From NCBI GenBank assembly GCA_045533055.1, contig JAZSHD010000236.1, forward strand, positions 1 through 64,000: a stretch of DNA of 64,000 bases. Reading direction: 5' to 3'. Positions 1-9,311 of this stretch are shown in pieces. The position numbers and the translations under genes were made by a program. Positions within the stretch are counted from its first letter, which is position 1, and each line of letters begins with the position of its first letter. Under the pieces are notes generated by a model. It had not been told where the DNA came from, ran no database searches, and saw nothing but the letters and a program-made list of their open reading frames with translations. This DNA comes from SIG78 sp045533055. Its GTDB lineage: Bacteria; Verrucomicrobiota; Lentisphaeria; Victivallales; Victivallaceae.

Positions 1-756
1 ATGAGTGCCTGCGATATCGGCAATACGGGTATGCGTAACTCCGACTTCCTGCAGGAATTTGTCAGCGAACAGTTCCGCTCGACCATGAGCCGTTACTTTG
101 TGCAGAACAAATTGATCATGCTGACCGCTGACGCCATTTGCATAGCTCCGCCGGCAGATTTGGAAGAAGCCCGCTTGCGTACTTTGTTTGTCGGTATATC
201 CGGCGGACAGGTCTTCCTGGGCGACAAGTTCCAACTTGCTCCGCCGGAACACCTTGATCTGGTACGCCGTGTATTGCCGCCTACGGGTAAAATATCCCGC
301 CCGCAGGATATGTTCAGCAAGGATTGCCCGGATGTGCTTACCCGGGAGGCGGGAGATCGCACCATTTGCAGCGTATTCAACTTTGAAAATCTTGATCGCA
401 AGATCACAGCCAAACTGCCCGATGCTGGCGAATACGATGTCTGGAACTTCTTTGAAGAGCGTTACGAAGGCAGATTTACCGGTACATTCGATGCTGCGGT
501 ACCCCGGGTGGCGGCACGGCATTACGCCTTTACCCCGGCAAAAGCCGGAGCAAATATTATCGGAACCAGTTTCCACATTACCTGCGGCGAAGTGGAACTT
601 TCTGGCATTACCTATACCGATCAGGCGATTTCCGGTTACCTGACCCGACCGGCGGGTGATAAAGGCAAGATCTTTTTCCTGGTCAATGGCGAAGTCAAAA
701 GTCTGGAACTCACCGGTACCGGCGAACCGCTGTACTGGAATTTTAAGCTCGACTGA
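1..756 (+). CDS. GH36/raffinose-synthase-like glycoside hydrolase, C-terminal part (cut by window edge)
   Basis: The reading frame is open from base 1, so the gene almost certainly starts upstream; 251 residues are visible. The stretch GGQVFLGDK followed by LDLVRRVLP resembles the end of the TIM barrel in GH36 alpha-galactosidases and raffinose-synthase-like proteins, where a GGP(I/V)YVSDK...LLKKLVLP pattern is usual. The last 120 residues look like an all-beta C-terminal domain (VFNFEN, DVWNFFEERYEGRF). The catalytic aspartates would lie upstream and cannot be checked. It is followed 22 bp later by a small secreted protein and by sugar-oxidation genes on the same strand, which fits hydrolysis of alpha-galactosides or similar glycosides. 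The family call is by pattern only; substrate unknown. Confidence 0.55.
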   Translation: MSACDIGNTGMRNSDFLQEFVSEQFRSTMSRYFVQNKLIMLTADAICIAPPADLEEARLRTLFVGISGGQVFLGDKFQLAPPEHLDLVRRVLPPTGKISRPQDMFSKDCPDVLTREAGDRTICSVFNFENLDRKITAKLPDAGEYDVWNFFEERYEGRFTGTFDAAVPRVAARHYAFTPAKAGANIIGTSFHITCGEVELSGITYTDQAISGYLTRPAGDKGKIFFLVNGEVKSLELTGTGEPLYWNFKLD

Positions 757-778
757 ACAAAAAAAAGGATATGTTATT

Positions 779-1363
779 ATGAAAAAATCATTTGCTCTCG
801 CACTTATCTGTTGTGCCGCCGCTGTTTTTGCTGCCGATGTTCCGGGAAGTGCGGTACCCGATACCAACATACTCAAATCCGGTAATTTTGAAGGCGTTCA
901 AAGAGGCCGTTTCTTTGGTGAATTCGATGAAAAGAACCGGGCAAAAGGCGGCTGGCTTACTGATAACAAATATGTTACCGCCCCCACCAACTGGGTATCT
1001 TTGGATAAAGAGGTCCATAAAGCTGCCGGACAGAGTCTGCGTATTGCCAATCCGCAAGGTCTGGATATCAGTGCAGTGCAGTTTTTCAAATTACGCAAAA
1101 ACACCGCTTATAAACTCTCTTTTGCCATCAAAACTGATGTGCAGAAAAGCTCCGGCAGTGCATTCGTGATGTTGAATTTCGATAAGAACCGCAGTTTTCC
1201 TGCCAAACGCATCAATCAGACTCAAGATTGGGAAAGTTATACCGTTGAATTCAAAACCCCGGAAGACTTTAATGAAAACCGGGCATGTTATTTGCGTTTA
1301 TACAACTACAAACTTACCGGTACCGTGTGGTTCGACTGTGTAAAAATCGAAGAGAAAAAATAA
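779..1363 (+). CDS. small secreted carbohydrate-binding-like protein
   Basis: The protein has 194 residues. The start chosen is the ATG that opens a clear signal peptide (MKKSFALALICCAAAVFA, cleavage near AAD), about eight bases after an AAGGAT ribosome site; longer in-frame extensions run into the upstream gene. The mature part has the features of a galactose-binding jelly-roll fold: an N-terminal LKSGNFEG strand, a SLRIANPQG strand, AYKLSFAIKTD, and a C-terminal GTVWFDCVKIEEK strand. This layout matches secreted CBM-like domains that bind plant or host glycans. A protein of the same design (170 aa) closes the cluster near 62.0 kb. It probably binds sugar at the cell envelope; the ligand is unknown. 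Confidence 0.6.
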   Translation: MKKSFALALICCAAAVFAADVPGSAVPDTNILKSGNFEGVQRGRFFGEFDEKNRAKGGWLTDNKYVTAPTNWVSLDKEVHKAAGQSLRIANPQGLDISAVQFFKLRKNTAYKLSFAIKTDVQKSSGSAFVMLNFDKNRSFPAKRINQTQDWESYTVEFKTPEDFNENRACYLRLYNYKLTGTVWFDCVKIEEKK

Positions 1364-1443
1364 AAGAGCGTCAGTAAATAAACAATATAAAATTCAAATA
1401 ATAATGCAGAAAATATTTTTCTCTGCTGTTCAGGTGATGATTT

Positions 1444-2616
1444 ATGAGTAAGGATATTGTTCGTTTCGGTGTTGTCGGCATCGGCAACATGGGTTCGTCC
1501 CATGTGCGGAATCTGGGGATAGCAGCAAACTGCAAACTTACGGCGGTTTGCGATTGCAAAAGCTCTGCATTTGAGCGTATTCCAGCTGAAGTGCGGGAAA
1601 AAATCAAGTGTTACAGCAATGCTTCAGAGCTTTGCCAGGACCCGGATGTGGATGTGGTGCTGGTTGCCGTACCCCACTATTTTCATGTGGATATAGCCAT
1701 CGAAGCCATGCGTAACAACAAACATGTACTGGTGGAAAAACCCATTGCCGTACATAAAGCCGAAGCCGAAAGATTGCTTGCCGAAGCAGTTAAATACCCC
1801 CATCTGGTCAAAGCTCTCATGTTCAATCAGCGGACTTTGCCCGCTCATATCAAGCTCAAAGAACTTATTGACAAAGGCGAACTTGGCGACCTGCGGCGGG
1901 TCTGCTGGACCATTACCAACTGGTTCCGCACCCAATATTATTATGACTCCGGCGACTGGCGTGCCAGCTGGCGGGGCGAAGGCGGTGGCGTTTTGCTCAA
2001 CCAGTGCCCGCACCAGCTGGATTTGTTTCAATGGTTTTTCGGTATGCCCACCATGGTCAGAGCCTCTGCCAAGCTGGGCAAATACCATGATATTGAAGTG
2101 GAAGACGATGTAAATGCCTATATGGAATTTGCCAACGGCATGACCGCCAACTTTATTGCCAGCACCGGCGAAGCCCCCGGAGTGAACCGGTTGGAGATCA
2201 CCGGCGAACGGGGACTCTTGATATTGGAAAACGGTCAAATCCACTTCAAACGCAACGAAGAAGAGATGACCGATTACAGCCGCCGCTCCCCCAAAGGATT
2301 TGCCGCACCGCCCTGCTGGGATTGCACGATCCCCATTCCCGCCGCCGGAGTGGTTGCCCACCGGGCGATCATTGAAAATGTGGCAGCTGCCGTGCTGGGC
2401 AAAGCCGAACTGATTGCACCGCTGGAAGAAGGCATCCGTGGTTTGGAGCTGGGCAACGCCATGCTTTATTCGGGCTTGAAAGATGTTACAGTAAATATGC
2501 CCCTTGACTCGCAAGCCTATGCAGAAATGTTGGCAAAGCTGGTGGAAAACTCCCGCTGGCAGAAAAAAACCGTGGAAAACACTACTCAAAGCGACGAATT
2601 CAACAAGTCGTTCTGA
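1444..2616 (+). CDS. Gfo/Idh/MocA family oxidoreductase
   Basis: This 390-aa cytoplasmic NAD(P)-dependent sugar dehydrogenase has an N-terminal Rossmann fold with the dinucleotide motif GVVGIGNMGSSH at residues 8-19. VLVEKPIAVHKAEAERL near residue 95 holds the EKP lysine typical of the catalytic site, and the usual alpha/beta substrate domain follows. The family oxidises or reduces a ring hydroxyl of a sugar or cyclitol. The next gene, 20 bp downstream, is a sugar isomerase/epimerase-like TIM barrel. This pairing is known from pathways that oxidise C3 of a glycoside to the 3-keto form and then eliminate the aglycone. The same pair occurs on the other strand at 29.8-31.6 kb. The exact substrate cannot be read from sequence. 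Confidence 0.88.
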   Translation: MSKDIVRFGVVGIGNMGSSHVRNLGIAANCKLTAVCDCKSSAFERIPAEVREKIKCYSNASELCQDPDVDVVLVAVPHYFHVDIAIEAMRNNKHVLVEKPIAVHKAEAERLLAEAVKYPHLVKALMFNQRTLPAHIKLKELIDKGELGDLRRVCWTITNWFRTQYYYDSGDWRASWRGEGGGVLLNQCPHQLDLFQWFFGMPTMVRASAKLGKYHDIEVEDDVNAYMEFANGMTANFIASTGEAPGVNRLEITGERGLLILENGQIHFKRNEEEMTDYSRRSPKGFAAPPCWDCTIPIPAAGVVAHRAIIENVAAAVLGKAELIAPLEEGIRGLELGNAMLYSGLKDVTVNMPLDSQAYAEMLAKLVENSRWQKKTVENTTQSDEFNKSF

Positions 2617-2636
2617 TTTGAACTGGAGGCGTAAAG

Positions 2637-3566
2637 ATGTTTCTTACCGGATTTGCCGATGAAGCCGGCACCGATATAAATGTGCAGATCAAAGCCACAA
2701 AAGAATTGGGCTGGCAGTTTATTGAATGCCGCAAGCTCAACGGCAAAAATTTAAGCACCCTTACCGATGCTGAATTTGATGAACTGCAGGAGCTGCTGGC
2801 AAACAGCGGCGTAAAAATAAACTGCAACGGCAGTTCGGTTGCCAACTGGAGCAAACACCCCCGCAAAGAGGAGGATTTTCAGGCATCCATCGAGGAGCTG
2901 AAAGCCGCTTTCCCCCGCATGGAAAAGCTGGGGATCAAGCTGCTGCGGGGGATGAGTTTTCTTACCCCCACCGATGAAAAACCCGATTCGCCCGAGCTGG
3001 AAAAAATCATTTTCCGGAAGGTGCGTTATTTGGTTGAAATGTGTGCCGACCACGGAATTGTCTACGGACACGAAAACTGCATGAACTATGGCGGATTATC
3101 TCATGAGCACACCCTTAAACTGCTGGAAAATGTGAACCACGAAAATCTGAAACTGATTTTTGATACCGGCAACCCCACCTTCAACTACCGCTATATCGGC
3201 GAAGGGCCCCACCCGCTGCAGTCGGCGTGGGAGTTTTACAAAAGTGTTTGTGAACAAATCGTTTATGTGCATATCAAAGATGGCCTGGCGTTGCCCAGAG
3301 TCGATGGAGTCCGCCCCAATGCGGTCTATACTTTTGCCGGTGACGGTGCCGGTGATGTACGGGCAATCGTGCGGGATCTTTGCAAAAACAATTACGATGG
3401 AGGTTTTTCCATGGAGCCGCACATTGCTGCGGTGTTCCACGCCGAAAACCCTGCCCAGGCACCTGAAGATGTGCGGTTCAAGAGTTATGTAGAGTATGGC
3501 AGACGATTTGAACAGCTGCTCAAAGATATACTCAAAGATATCGGACGCAATGTTGTAATTGATTAA
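2637..3566 (+). CDS. sugar phosphate isomerase/epimerase-like TIM barrel (AP endonuclease 2 fold)
   Basis: The protein has 309 residues and no signal peptide. The start is an ATG after a GGAGG site. Family marks are the N-terminal FADEAG and GWQFIECR strands, GIVYGHENC near residue 140, LIFDTGNPTFNY near 176, VYVHIKDG near 208 and FSMEPHIA near 256. These supply the Glu, Asp, His and Glu residues that bind the divalent metal in xylose-isomerase-like TIM barrels. Members isomerise sugars or, when paired with Gfo/Idh/MocA proteins, act as lyases on 3-keto-glycosides. Its position directly after such an oxidoreductase favours the second role, but this is inference. Confidence 0.8.
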   Translation: MFLTGFADEAGTDINVQIKATKELGWQFIECRKLNGKNLSTLTDAEFDELQELLANSGVKINCNGSSVANWSKHPRKEEDFQASIEELKAAFPRMEKLGIKLLRGMSFLTPTDEKPDSPELEKIIFRKVRYLVEMCADHGIVYGHENCMNYGGLSHEHTLKLLENVNHENLKLIFDTGNPTFNYRYIGEGPHPLQSAWEFYKSVCEQIVYVHIKDGLALPRVDGVRPNAVYTFAGDGAGDVRAIVRDLCKNNYDGGFSMEPHIAAVFHAENPAQAPEDVRFKSYVEYGRRFEQLLKDILKDIGRNVVID

Positions 3567-3605
3567 CAAACAAATCTTTAACATAAAAAAAGACGGGAGA
3601 ATTTT

Positions 3606-6600
3606 ATGAAACACCAACCATTGACCACCCTGACGGCAGCCTCGCTGCTGTTAGCCGGGTCCATAGCTTCGGCTGATGCAACCAAAGTTGTACCCTTTGC
3701 GGTCAGCAGTACCGCCCGCCCGATAACACTCAGTTTATCGCCCCGGCACCCCTCGCTTAAAACCGCCCCAAAATTGATGCTTGACGGCAAAAAAGTCGTG
3801 CAGATCCCCCGGGAAGCCGACAAACCCCGTGTCGGGTACTTCGGCTCAAGATTGGGGCAATCTGCCCCCGGCACCATGCTTATAACGCTGGAAAACAAGT
3901 TTGCCGGAGAAGTGGCTAATGCCACATTAGCTTTGAATTACAACAAACTTAATGGCCGCAATGGTTCCGCCGGGTCGGAAAAAGCAACCTTTGTACCGGC
4001 TGCCGGTTGGGAAACCAAAGTTTTGAGCTATACCGTTGTACCTGAAACTGCGGCGATACAGTATATTTTCGGCTTTAACGGCAAAGTCGGTTCGGCGTGG
4101 AACATTGCCCGGGTCTCTCTGGAATATGCTCCTGATACAGTCAAATTGCAGGAAAAGACCCCCAATTACAGCCAAAGACCCTCGCAATGGGGAAGATTTC
4201 CGCAAGCTGATTGCTTTTTCAACTATGAGTCCGGCAATGTCGAGCAAGCCCGGACTGCGGTGAAATTTGCCTACGACAAAAACAATCTCTATGTAGGGTA
4301 TATTTGCTATGAGCCGGAAATGAAACTGCTGAAAAGCAGCATTACCGAGCATGACGGCAATGTCTGGAAAGACGATTGCGTGGAGTTTTTCTTTTACAGT
4401 CCCGAAAAAGATGTCATCAAACAGTTTATGACCAACCCCATGGGCACCAAAGCCGAAGTTGAACGGGTCCAGGCACAAGCCGGCGATCCATACAAAGTCC
4501 GCAAATGGGATGGCGAATGGCAGACCAGAACCTGGAAAAACGCCAAGAGCTGGGAAGTTGCGATGATCATTCCGTGGAAAACTCTGGGCTATGATACCAT
4601 ACCGGCGAATCCCATGGCAGTAAACTTTGTCCGCGAACGCTTTGCCAACAAAGAGGTCAGCCAGTGGAACTGCTATGTGGGCGATTTGGCCGAAGTAAAT
4701 AACTTTGCCCGGGTGGACTTTGCCAAAAAAGAGATGGTACGCAGCCGCAAGGTCGAAAAAGTCAACTACATACCCCAGCGGAAAAAAACTCAATTCAAAA
4801 ATCTCTTGAGCAACGAAAAAATCGCCCGCATCAATTATATGTGGAGCAATGAATACTTCCTGGTCTATCAGCTGCCGGCGGTCAAAGCCAAACACACTCT
4901 GGAAAGTATTGCTTCCCACCAGCGGATGCTGCTCAAAGAATGGGCAAAAGCCGGAACCGTTGCCGCCGGTATGCCTTATGTACTTTTGGCACGCAACACC
5001 GTTTTGAAAATCGACGAACTTGCTGCCAGCGGGGTGAAATTTCCTTTCGTGGCAAAAAGCCACTCCAGATCCGCCAAAAATGCCGGGGCCAAAGCGTGGC
5101 TGGAAGTAAATCCCAATGACTACTGGGTGGATTTGACCGACTCCGTGGCGGTGGAAAGTTGTATGCGTGCCATCGACAGCGTGGCTGCTGACTTCAAAAG
5201 AGATCCCCGCAAAGCCAAAATGACCAGCTTTATACACGGTGTTGACGAACCCGGCAACTATATCAGATACATTTACAGCCGCTCGCGGAACATCAAAAAT
5301 GCGGCATTTCTGGATGAATTTGAAAAAATGCTCAAAGCCCAATACGGTTTCGGCAAATATGGTTTGTACGACGATTACGGCATACCCACTGCCGATGATG
5401 CCTTTGAACGCATCGCTTTCTGGCGTTGGTGGAACGACCGTTTTGCAGCCTACTGTCAGGCATACGCCCAACGCTGCCGCCAACAGCTGCCGGGAGTGCC
5501 GTTTCAGGTATTCAACCGCAACACCTGTGCCGGAACCGACCCCATTGATGTTGCACTGTGCGGCAACGATGATTATATAATCAGTTCCGACCCGTACCCC
5601 ACCAGTTCCCGCAGTTATTTCGGCATGGCACGGGCTTTGTACCACACCGGTTTTTCGGTCAAACTTATGCGTGACCTTGCTCCCAAAGCCACCATCAACT
5701 TTTACGGTCAGGGCTTCAACTACTGCGGCGGAACTCCCAAACCGGCGGATTTGCGTGAATGGGCAAGTCAGGGTTTGAAAAACGGTGCCGATTATGTGCA
5801 GTGGTATACGGTAGGAGCACTGGCTGGCAATCCGGCGGTTTACAATGAAGTGTTGAATATCACCCGGCAGATCAACGATTTGCCCAAACTCAAACTGCCC
5901 AAAGAAACCAAAACCGGTATTTTCTACTCCGACTTTGACCGTTGGGGGCTGAATGACGGTGCGGCACACTCGCAGTACACAGTTTATGCCATTCTGGGGG
6001 AACATATCAAAAGCAATTTCCGTTTTGTCAGCAAAAAAGATTTCAATGTTGCCGGACTTAAAATGCTTTACATACCCCGGATGCGTTTTACTGAACCTGA
6101 TTTGACTGCCAAACTGGTCAAATTTGTGAAAGATGGCGGCACGATCGTGGTGCTCGATCCGGACTTCCTGCGTTTCAATATCGACGGCAGTGCTGTTGCC
6201 GAAAGAGCGGAACTTGTAAATGCTGAACTTGTCAAAAAAGCTGCCCCCGGCACTACTTTGCTTTACGGCAAAGCCAAACTGCCCTTGAGCAAAGTAAGCC
6301 ATATCAACCAGAAAGAAAATGGTTCCATCCACGCTTTTGACTTTGCCCGGCTTCCTGCCGGAGCCAAAGTGCTTGCCAAGTACAACGACGGCAAACCGGC
6401 AATCATTGAGCGTGCTGTCGGCAAAGGCAAAGTGATCTTTTCTGCCGTGCTGCCCTTTGGTACTTCCGAAGCGGCACTTGCCCCCGTCGGCTGGAAACAG
6501 TTCATGGCAGACCGTGCCAAAGCTGTCGGCGAAAAAATGAATTTGCCCATCTGGGATTTTGTACTGCCGGAAGTAACTCAAGACAAATTCAATGTTAAAA

Positions 6601-6611
6601 CCTTGAAATAA
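3606..6611 (+). CDS. large secreted glycoside-hydrolase-like protein with CBM9-like domain
   Basis: The protein has 1001 residues with a signal peptide (residues 1-25, cleavage near ASADA). Residues about 185-375 look like a CBM9-type sugar-binding domain: VKFAYDKNNLYVGYICYEPE, then WKDDCVEFFFYSP, and W-containing strands at the end. Residues about 410-790 look like a GH42/beta-galactosidase-type TIM barrel, with FIHGVDEPGNY near residue 545 offering a possible catalytic Glu and DYVQWYTVG near 727. Residues about 780-1000 contain KTGIFYSDFDRWG and GGTIVVLDPDFLRFN, resembling the GH42 trimerisation domain. It is the main extracellular enzyme of this cluster, followed 24 bp later by a prepilin-like gene. 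The exact GH family is not certain. Confidence 0.6.
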   Translation: MKHQPLTTLTAASLLLAGSIASADATKVVPFAVSSTARPITLSLSPRHPSLKTAPKLMLDGKKVVQIPREADKPRVGYFGSRLGQSAPGTMLITLENKFAGEVANATLALNYNKLNGRNGSAGSEKATFVPAAGWETKVLSYTVVPETAAIQYIFGFNGKVGSAWNIARVSLEYAPDTVKLQEKTPNYSQRPSQWGRFPQADCFFNYESGNVEQARTAVKFAYDKNNLYVGYICYEPEMKLLKSSITEHDGNVWKDDCVEFFFYSPEKDVIKQFMTNPMGTKAEVERVQAQAGDPYKVRKWDGEWQTRTWKNAKSWEVAMIIPWKTLGYDTIPANPMAVNFVRERFANKEVSQWNCYVGDLAEVNNFARVDFAKKEMVRSRKVEKVNYIPQRKKTQFKNLLSNEKIARINYMWSNEYFLVYQLPAVKAKHTLESIASHQRMLLKEWAKAGTVAAGMPYVLLARNTVLKIDELAASGVKFPFVAKSHSRSAKNAGAKAWLEVNPNDYWVDLTDSVAVESCMRAIDSVAADFKRDPRKAKMTSFIHGVDEPGNYIRYIYSRSRNIKNAAFLDEFEKMLKAQYGFGKYGLYDDYGIPTADDAFERIAFWRWWNDRFAAYCQAYAQRCRQQLPGVPFQVFNRNTCAGTDPIDVALCGNDDYIISSDPYPTSSRSYFGMARALYHTGFSVKLMRDLAPKATINFYGQGFNYCGGTPKPADLREWASQGLKNGADYVQWYTVGALAGNPAVYNEVLNITRQINDLPKLKLPKETKTGIFYSDFDRWGLNDGAAHSQYTVYAILGEHIKSNFRFVSKKDFNVAGLKMLYIPRMRFTEPDLTAKLVKFVKDGGTIVVLDPDFLRFNIDGSAVAERAELVNAELVKKAAPGTTLLYGKAKLPLSKVSHINQKENGSIHAFDFARLPAGAKVLAKYNDGKPAIIERAVGKGKVIFSAVLPFGTSEAALAPVGWKQFMADRAKAVGEKMNLPIWDFVLPEVTQDKFNVKTLK

Positions 6612-6635
6612 TAACTTTTGAAAACAAGGAGTCGT

Positions 6636-7424
6636 ATGATGAGGAAAATCCATGTAAAACCCCGTTCACGGGGGCGTGCGAAGCTGGGGAGCTTTACCCT
6701 TATAGAACTCTTGGTAGTTATAGCCATTATCGCTATTTTAGCGGCAATGCTGCTGCCGGCATTGTCGGCAGCCCGGGCCCGGGCAAAAAGCTCCAACTGC
6801 AAAGGGAACTTGAAAACTCTGGCGTTGGCATCCAATATGTATGCCGATGGAAATAATGATTACATTCTGCCCTGGCGGAATGATTACGGCAACGACGGCA
6901 ATCAGGCGACCGACAGTGTATGGCCCTATCTGGTTTGGGATGTAATGGGCATAAATACCGGCATGGGCAACAGCGGCCTGAATACCATAAAGTCATACCC
7001 GGAACAGGCCCGGATGTTCATGTGTCCGGCATCGTCGGTGGACTTTGCAACATATTCGGGCATGGCGTATTGTATCAATGATGATTATTCAAGCAGCGAA
7101 GCAAGCAACTTTGATATCCGCACCCGCAATGGTCTTGCCAATCGCTGCAGTTACGCCACCACTGCCAACGGAAGAGCTTCCAGCATTGATGAAGCGGCAT
7201 TGTTTTCCGACAATAATTACGATTCTGACGAAACCAATATGAATGGCGGAGTTAAAAGCAATATCTGGCGTGGTATGCGTGGTCATACCGACAACAACAC
7301 CCGCCACTCCGGCACCATCAACTATGCGACCGTGGGCGGCTCGGTTTTTGAAGGCGTAGCAGTCAAATACGGCAGCAAAGGCTGGACAGTTCCGGTAAAC
7401 GCCCAGGTGCCCAATAAACCGTGA
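6636..7424 (+). CDS. prepilin-like protein (type II/IV N-terminal helix)
   Basis: About 262 residues. The start is one of two adjacent ATG codons (6636 or 6639) just after AAGGAG; an upstream in-frame TTG was rejected because it precedes the ribosome site. A short basic leader (KPRSRGRAKLG) ends at SFTLIELLVVIAIIAILAA, the prepilin peptidase recognition site and methylated helix. After it come LSAARARAKSSNCKGNLK and MYADGN. A later RHSGTINYATVGGSV corresponds to the H-X9-DG region of the processing-associated family. It should be exported, cleaved and embedded or assembled in a fibre in the envelope. It closes a glycan-degradation cluster, and three more such proteins occupy the same kind of position elsewhere in the window. 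Confidence 0.85.
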   Translation: MMRKIHVKPRSRGRAKLGSFTLIELLVVIAIIAILAAMLLPALSAARARAKSSNCKGNLKTLALASNMYADGNNDYILPWRNDYGNDGNQATDSVWPYLVWDVMGINTGMGNSGLNTIKSYPEQARMFMCPASSVDFATYSGMAYCINDDYSSSEASNFDIRTRNGLANRCSYATTANGRASSIDEAALFSDNNYDSDETNMNGGVKSNIWRGMRGHTDNNTRHSGTINYATVGGSVFEGVAVKYGSKGWTVPVNAQVPNKP

Positions 7425-7466
7425 AAGATTTTTGACCCAAGCAGCTTTGCTGGACTAATATAAAAA

Positions 7467-7900
7467 GGCTCTGTTGCCAATATCGGTCAATATAATGTAG
7501 AGAGCCGACAGCAACAAGGGCGGTCAGCACCGCGAACGCATGGGAGGCAGTTTGCAGGATAAATTCCTGCAAACCGAGCGGAAATGTTCCGCGAAGCCGA
7601 CCGGAGTTGAGCGAAGCCTTCCGGCGTTTGAGGACGATTTTGAGCAAAGCTCAAAATCGCTTAAGGGGGCGTTCCGTCTTCACCAAGGTTACGCCGCGAC
7701 AAGCCAGCCCCCGCCGTTGATTAAAAGTCGTTAGGAACTACGCTGGATATAGCAGGACAATGAGCAAAGGGGATCCAAGGGGAGAAAGCAATCTCCCCTT
7801 GGGATATGTCCCGATGAAGCATAAAAATTATGCTTCATCGGGACGGGTTGTGTGCGAGATAAATAAATTAAGTTTATCAACCCTGATTGGGAACAGAGCC
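7467..7900. repeat. 434-bp hairpin-rich non-coding element with terminal inverted repeats
   Basis: The element fills the space between the prepilin-like gene and the MATE gene. Its ends are inverted repeats: GGCTCTGTTGCCAAT at 7467-7481 and its complement with one mismatch at 7886-7900. Inside are four perfect hairpins: 7550-7574 (10-bp stem), 7635-7659 (11-bp stem), 7775-7802 (11-bp stem) and 7808-7844 (17-bp stem, AAA loop). No convincing reading frame is present and no clear target duplication was found. The right end lies one base from the MATE stop codon. A shorter, related element occurs at 27.7 kb. It may be a MITE-like or REP-like element; the hairpins could also end transcription from both sides. 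Confidence 0.6.
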
Positions 7901-7901
7901 T

Positions 7902-9296
7902 TCAGTTTTTCATGCGGGCAAGACTGACCCAGGCTCCGGAGCGGTAACGCCAGTAAAAGCCGCTGGAACGCACTATCCAATCAAAAACCATTGCTATCCA
8001 TACGGCAATAACTCCGCTGTCGATCCAATCGGCTATAAGATAACTGCAGCCGATCCGAACCACTATCATTGAACCGACGGAAATGATCATGGTAAATTTT
8101 ACATCGTTCATAGAACGCAGTATGCAGGGAAATACAAATGTTACAGGCCACATCAGCATCCCCAAACCATTGTGAATCAATATAAGATAAAATGCCAAAT
8201 GTTTTGTATCAACATCTATCTTGCTGAAAAAACTCAAGATCAGAGGTGTCAAGGCAAAAAGCAATATGTTCCACGCAATGTGGCTGGTATATGCCCAGGT
8301 CATCATTTTAGATACATAATAGCGAACCTGTTTTACATCTCCAGCCCCCACCGCACGGCCGATAACAGTCACCACTGCCAGACAGAAAACATTTCCGCAT
8401 ACACATCCCAGATAATCAATAGTATTGGCTACTGCATTGGCAGCTATCTCCCGGGTGCCATAGGATGCGATCAAGCCTAAAACCAACACACGCCCCAGTT
8501 GAAAAACTCCGCTTTCAACGCCCCCGGGGATCCCGATAAACAATATCTTTTTCACAAATTGCCACGAAATGCGGAAGCCTTTCCGGAAATCTATAAAAAT
8601 ATTCAGGCTTCTATCGTGAATCATAAAAATAATGATCGCCACCGCCACCATCCGGGCAGACAAAGTAGCATAAGCCGCCCCCGCGACCCCCAACTTGAAA
8701 CCGTAAATGAGCAGAGCATTACCAATAACATTTATCATATTGCTGATAAGAGAAATATACATGGTACGCTTCGTGCGGTTCATCACCCTGAACAATGCGG
8801 CACAACCGCCATAAACTGCGATTCCGGGGAAAGCCCAGAGCGTAATACTGAAATAACTCAAAACCGCCGTATGGACATCTTCGGCCAGTTTGCCATACAG
8901 AATGTTGATTATTTCATTCAAAAATAAATTGCCCAGCAGAAAAACTGCCACCCCGGCAACCAGCACAACCGCCAGCAGTTGCCTGGCACCTTCGCGTGCC
9001 CTTACCAGACTGCCGGCACCGATATATTGCGAAACCACCACCGCACCGCCGGTAGCCACCGCAAATATTATACTGCAGATACAGTTATTGAACATATCCA
9101 CCAGTGATACTGCCGAAATGCTCGCTTCGCCCAATCCGGCAACCATAAGCGTATCAGCACTGCCCACCAGCAAAAAAAGCAGTTGTTCAAAAAACAACGG
9201 AATAACAAGTTGGAGAATATCTTTGTTGGTAAACAGAGAATATTCTTTTTCGCTGAACAGAAAATGCAGTTTTTCCCGGAGAAATCTTAAAAACAT
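7902..9296 (-). CDS. MATE family multidrug/metabolite efflux transporter
   Basis: The protein has 464 residues and is strongly hydrophobic, with about twelve predicted membrane segments in two halves, as in the MatE fold. Characteristic stretches are LVIPLFFEQLLFLLVGSADT near residue 30 and GGAVVVSQYIGAG near residue 83, with their second-half counterparts GIPGGVESGVFQLGRV near 255 and VVTVIGRAVGAGDVKQVRYY near 310. Family members export drugs or metabolites in exchange for Na+ or H+ across the inner membrane. It is a stand-alone gene on the minus strand between the hairpin element and a decayed gene remnant, so its substrate cannot be guessed from context. Length is normal for the family. 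Confidence 0.9.
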   Translation of the reverse strand: MFLRFLREKLHFLFSEKEYSLFTNKDILQLVIPLFFEQLLFLLVGSADTLMVAGLGEASISAVSLVDMFNNCICSIIFAVATGGAVVVSQYIGAGSLVRAREGARQLLAVVLVAGVAVFLLGNLFLNEIINILYGKLAEDVHTAVLSYFSITLWAFPGIAVYGGCAALFRVMNRTKRTMYISLISNMINVIGNALLIYGFKLGVAGAAYATLSARMVAVAIIIFMIHDRSLNIFIDFRKGFRISWQFVKKILFIGIPGGVESGVFQLGRVLVLGLIASYGTREIAANAVANTIDYLGCVCGNVFCLAVVTVIGRAVGAGDVKQVRYYVSKMMTWAYTSHIAWNILLFALTPLILSFFSKIDVDTKHLAFYLILIHNGLGMLMWPVTFVFPCILRSMNDVKFTMIISVGSMIVVRIGCSYLIADWIDSGVIAVWIAMVFDWIVRSSGFYWRYRSGAWVSLARMKN

Positions 9297-9311
9297 AAAT
9301 CCAGAAGCTCC

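Noticed and set aside
3927..6653. 908-aa open frame on the minus strand
   Set aside because: It is the shadow of the 1001-aa secreted hydrolase on the plus strand. It is rich in Phe/His/Gly runs typical of reverse-complement translation and has no ribosome site or domain.
7450..7912. Target-site duplication flanking the hairpin element
   Set aside because: Bases before 7467 (TATAAAAA) and after 7900 (TTCAGTTT) do not match, so transposition is not proven.
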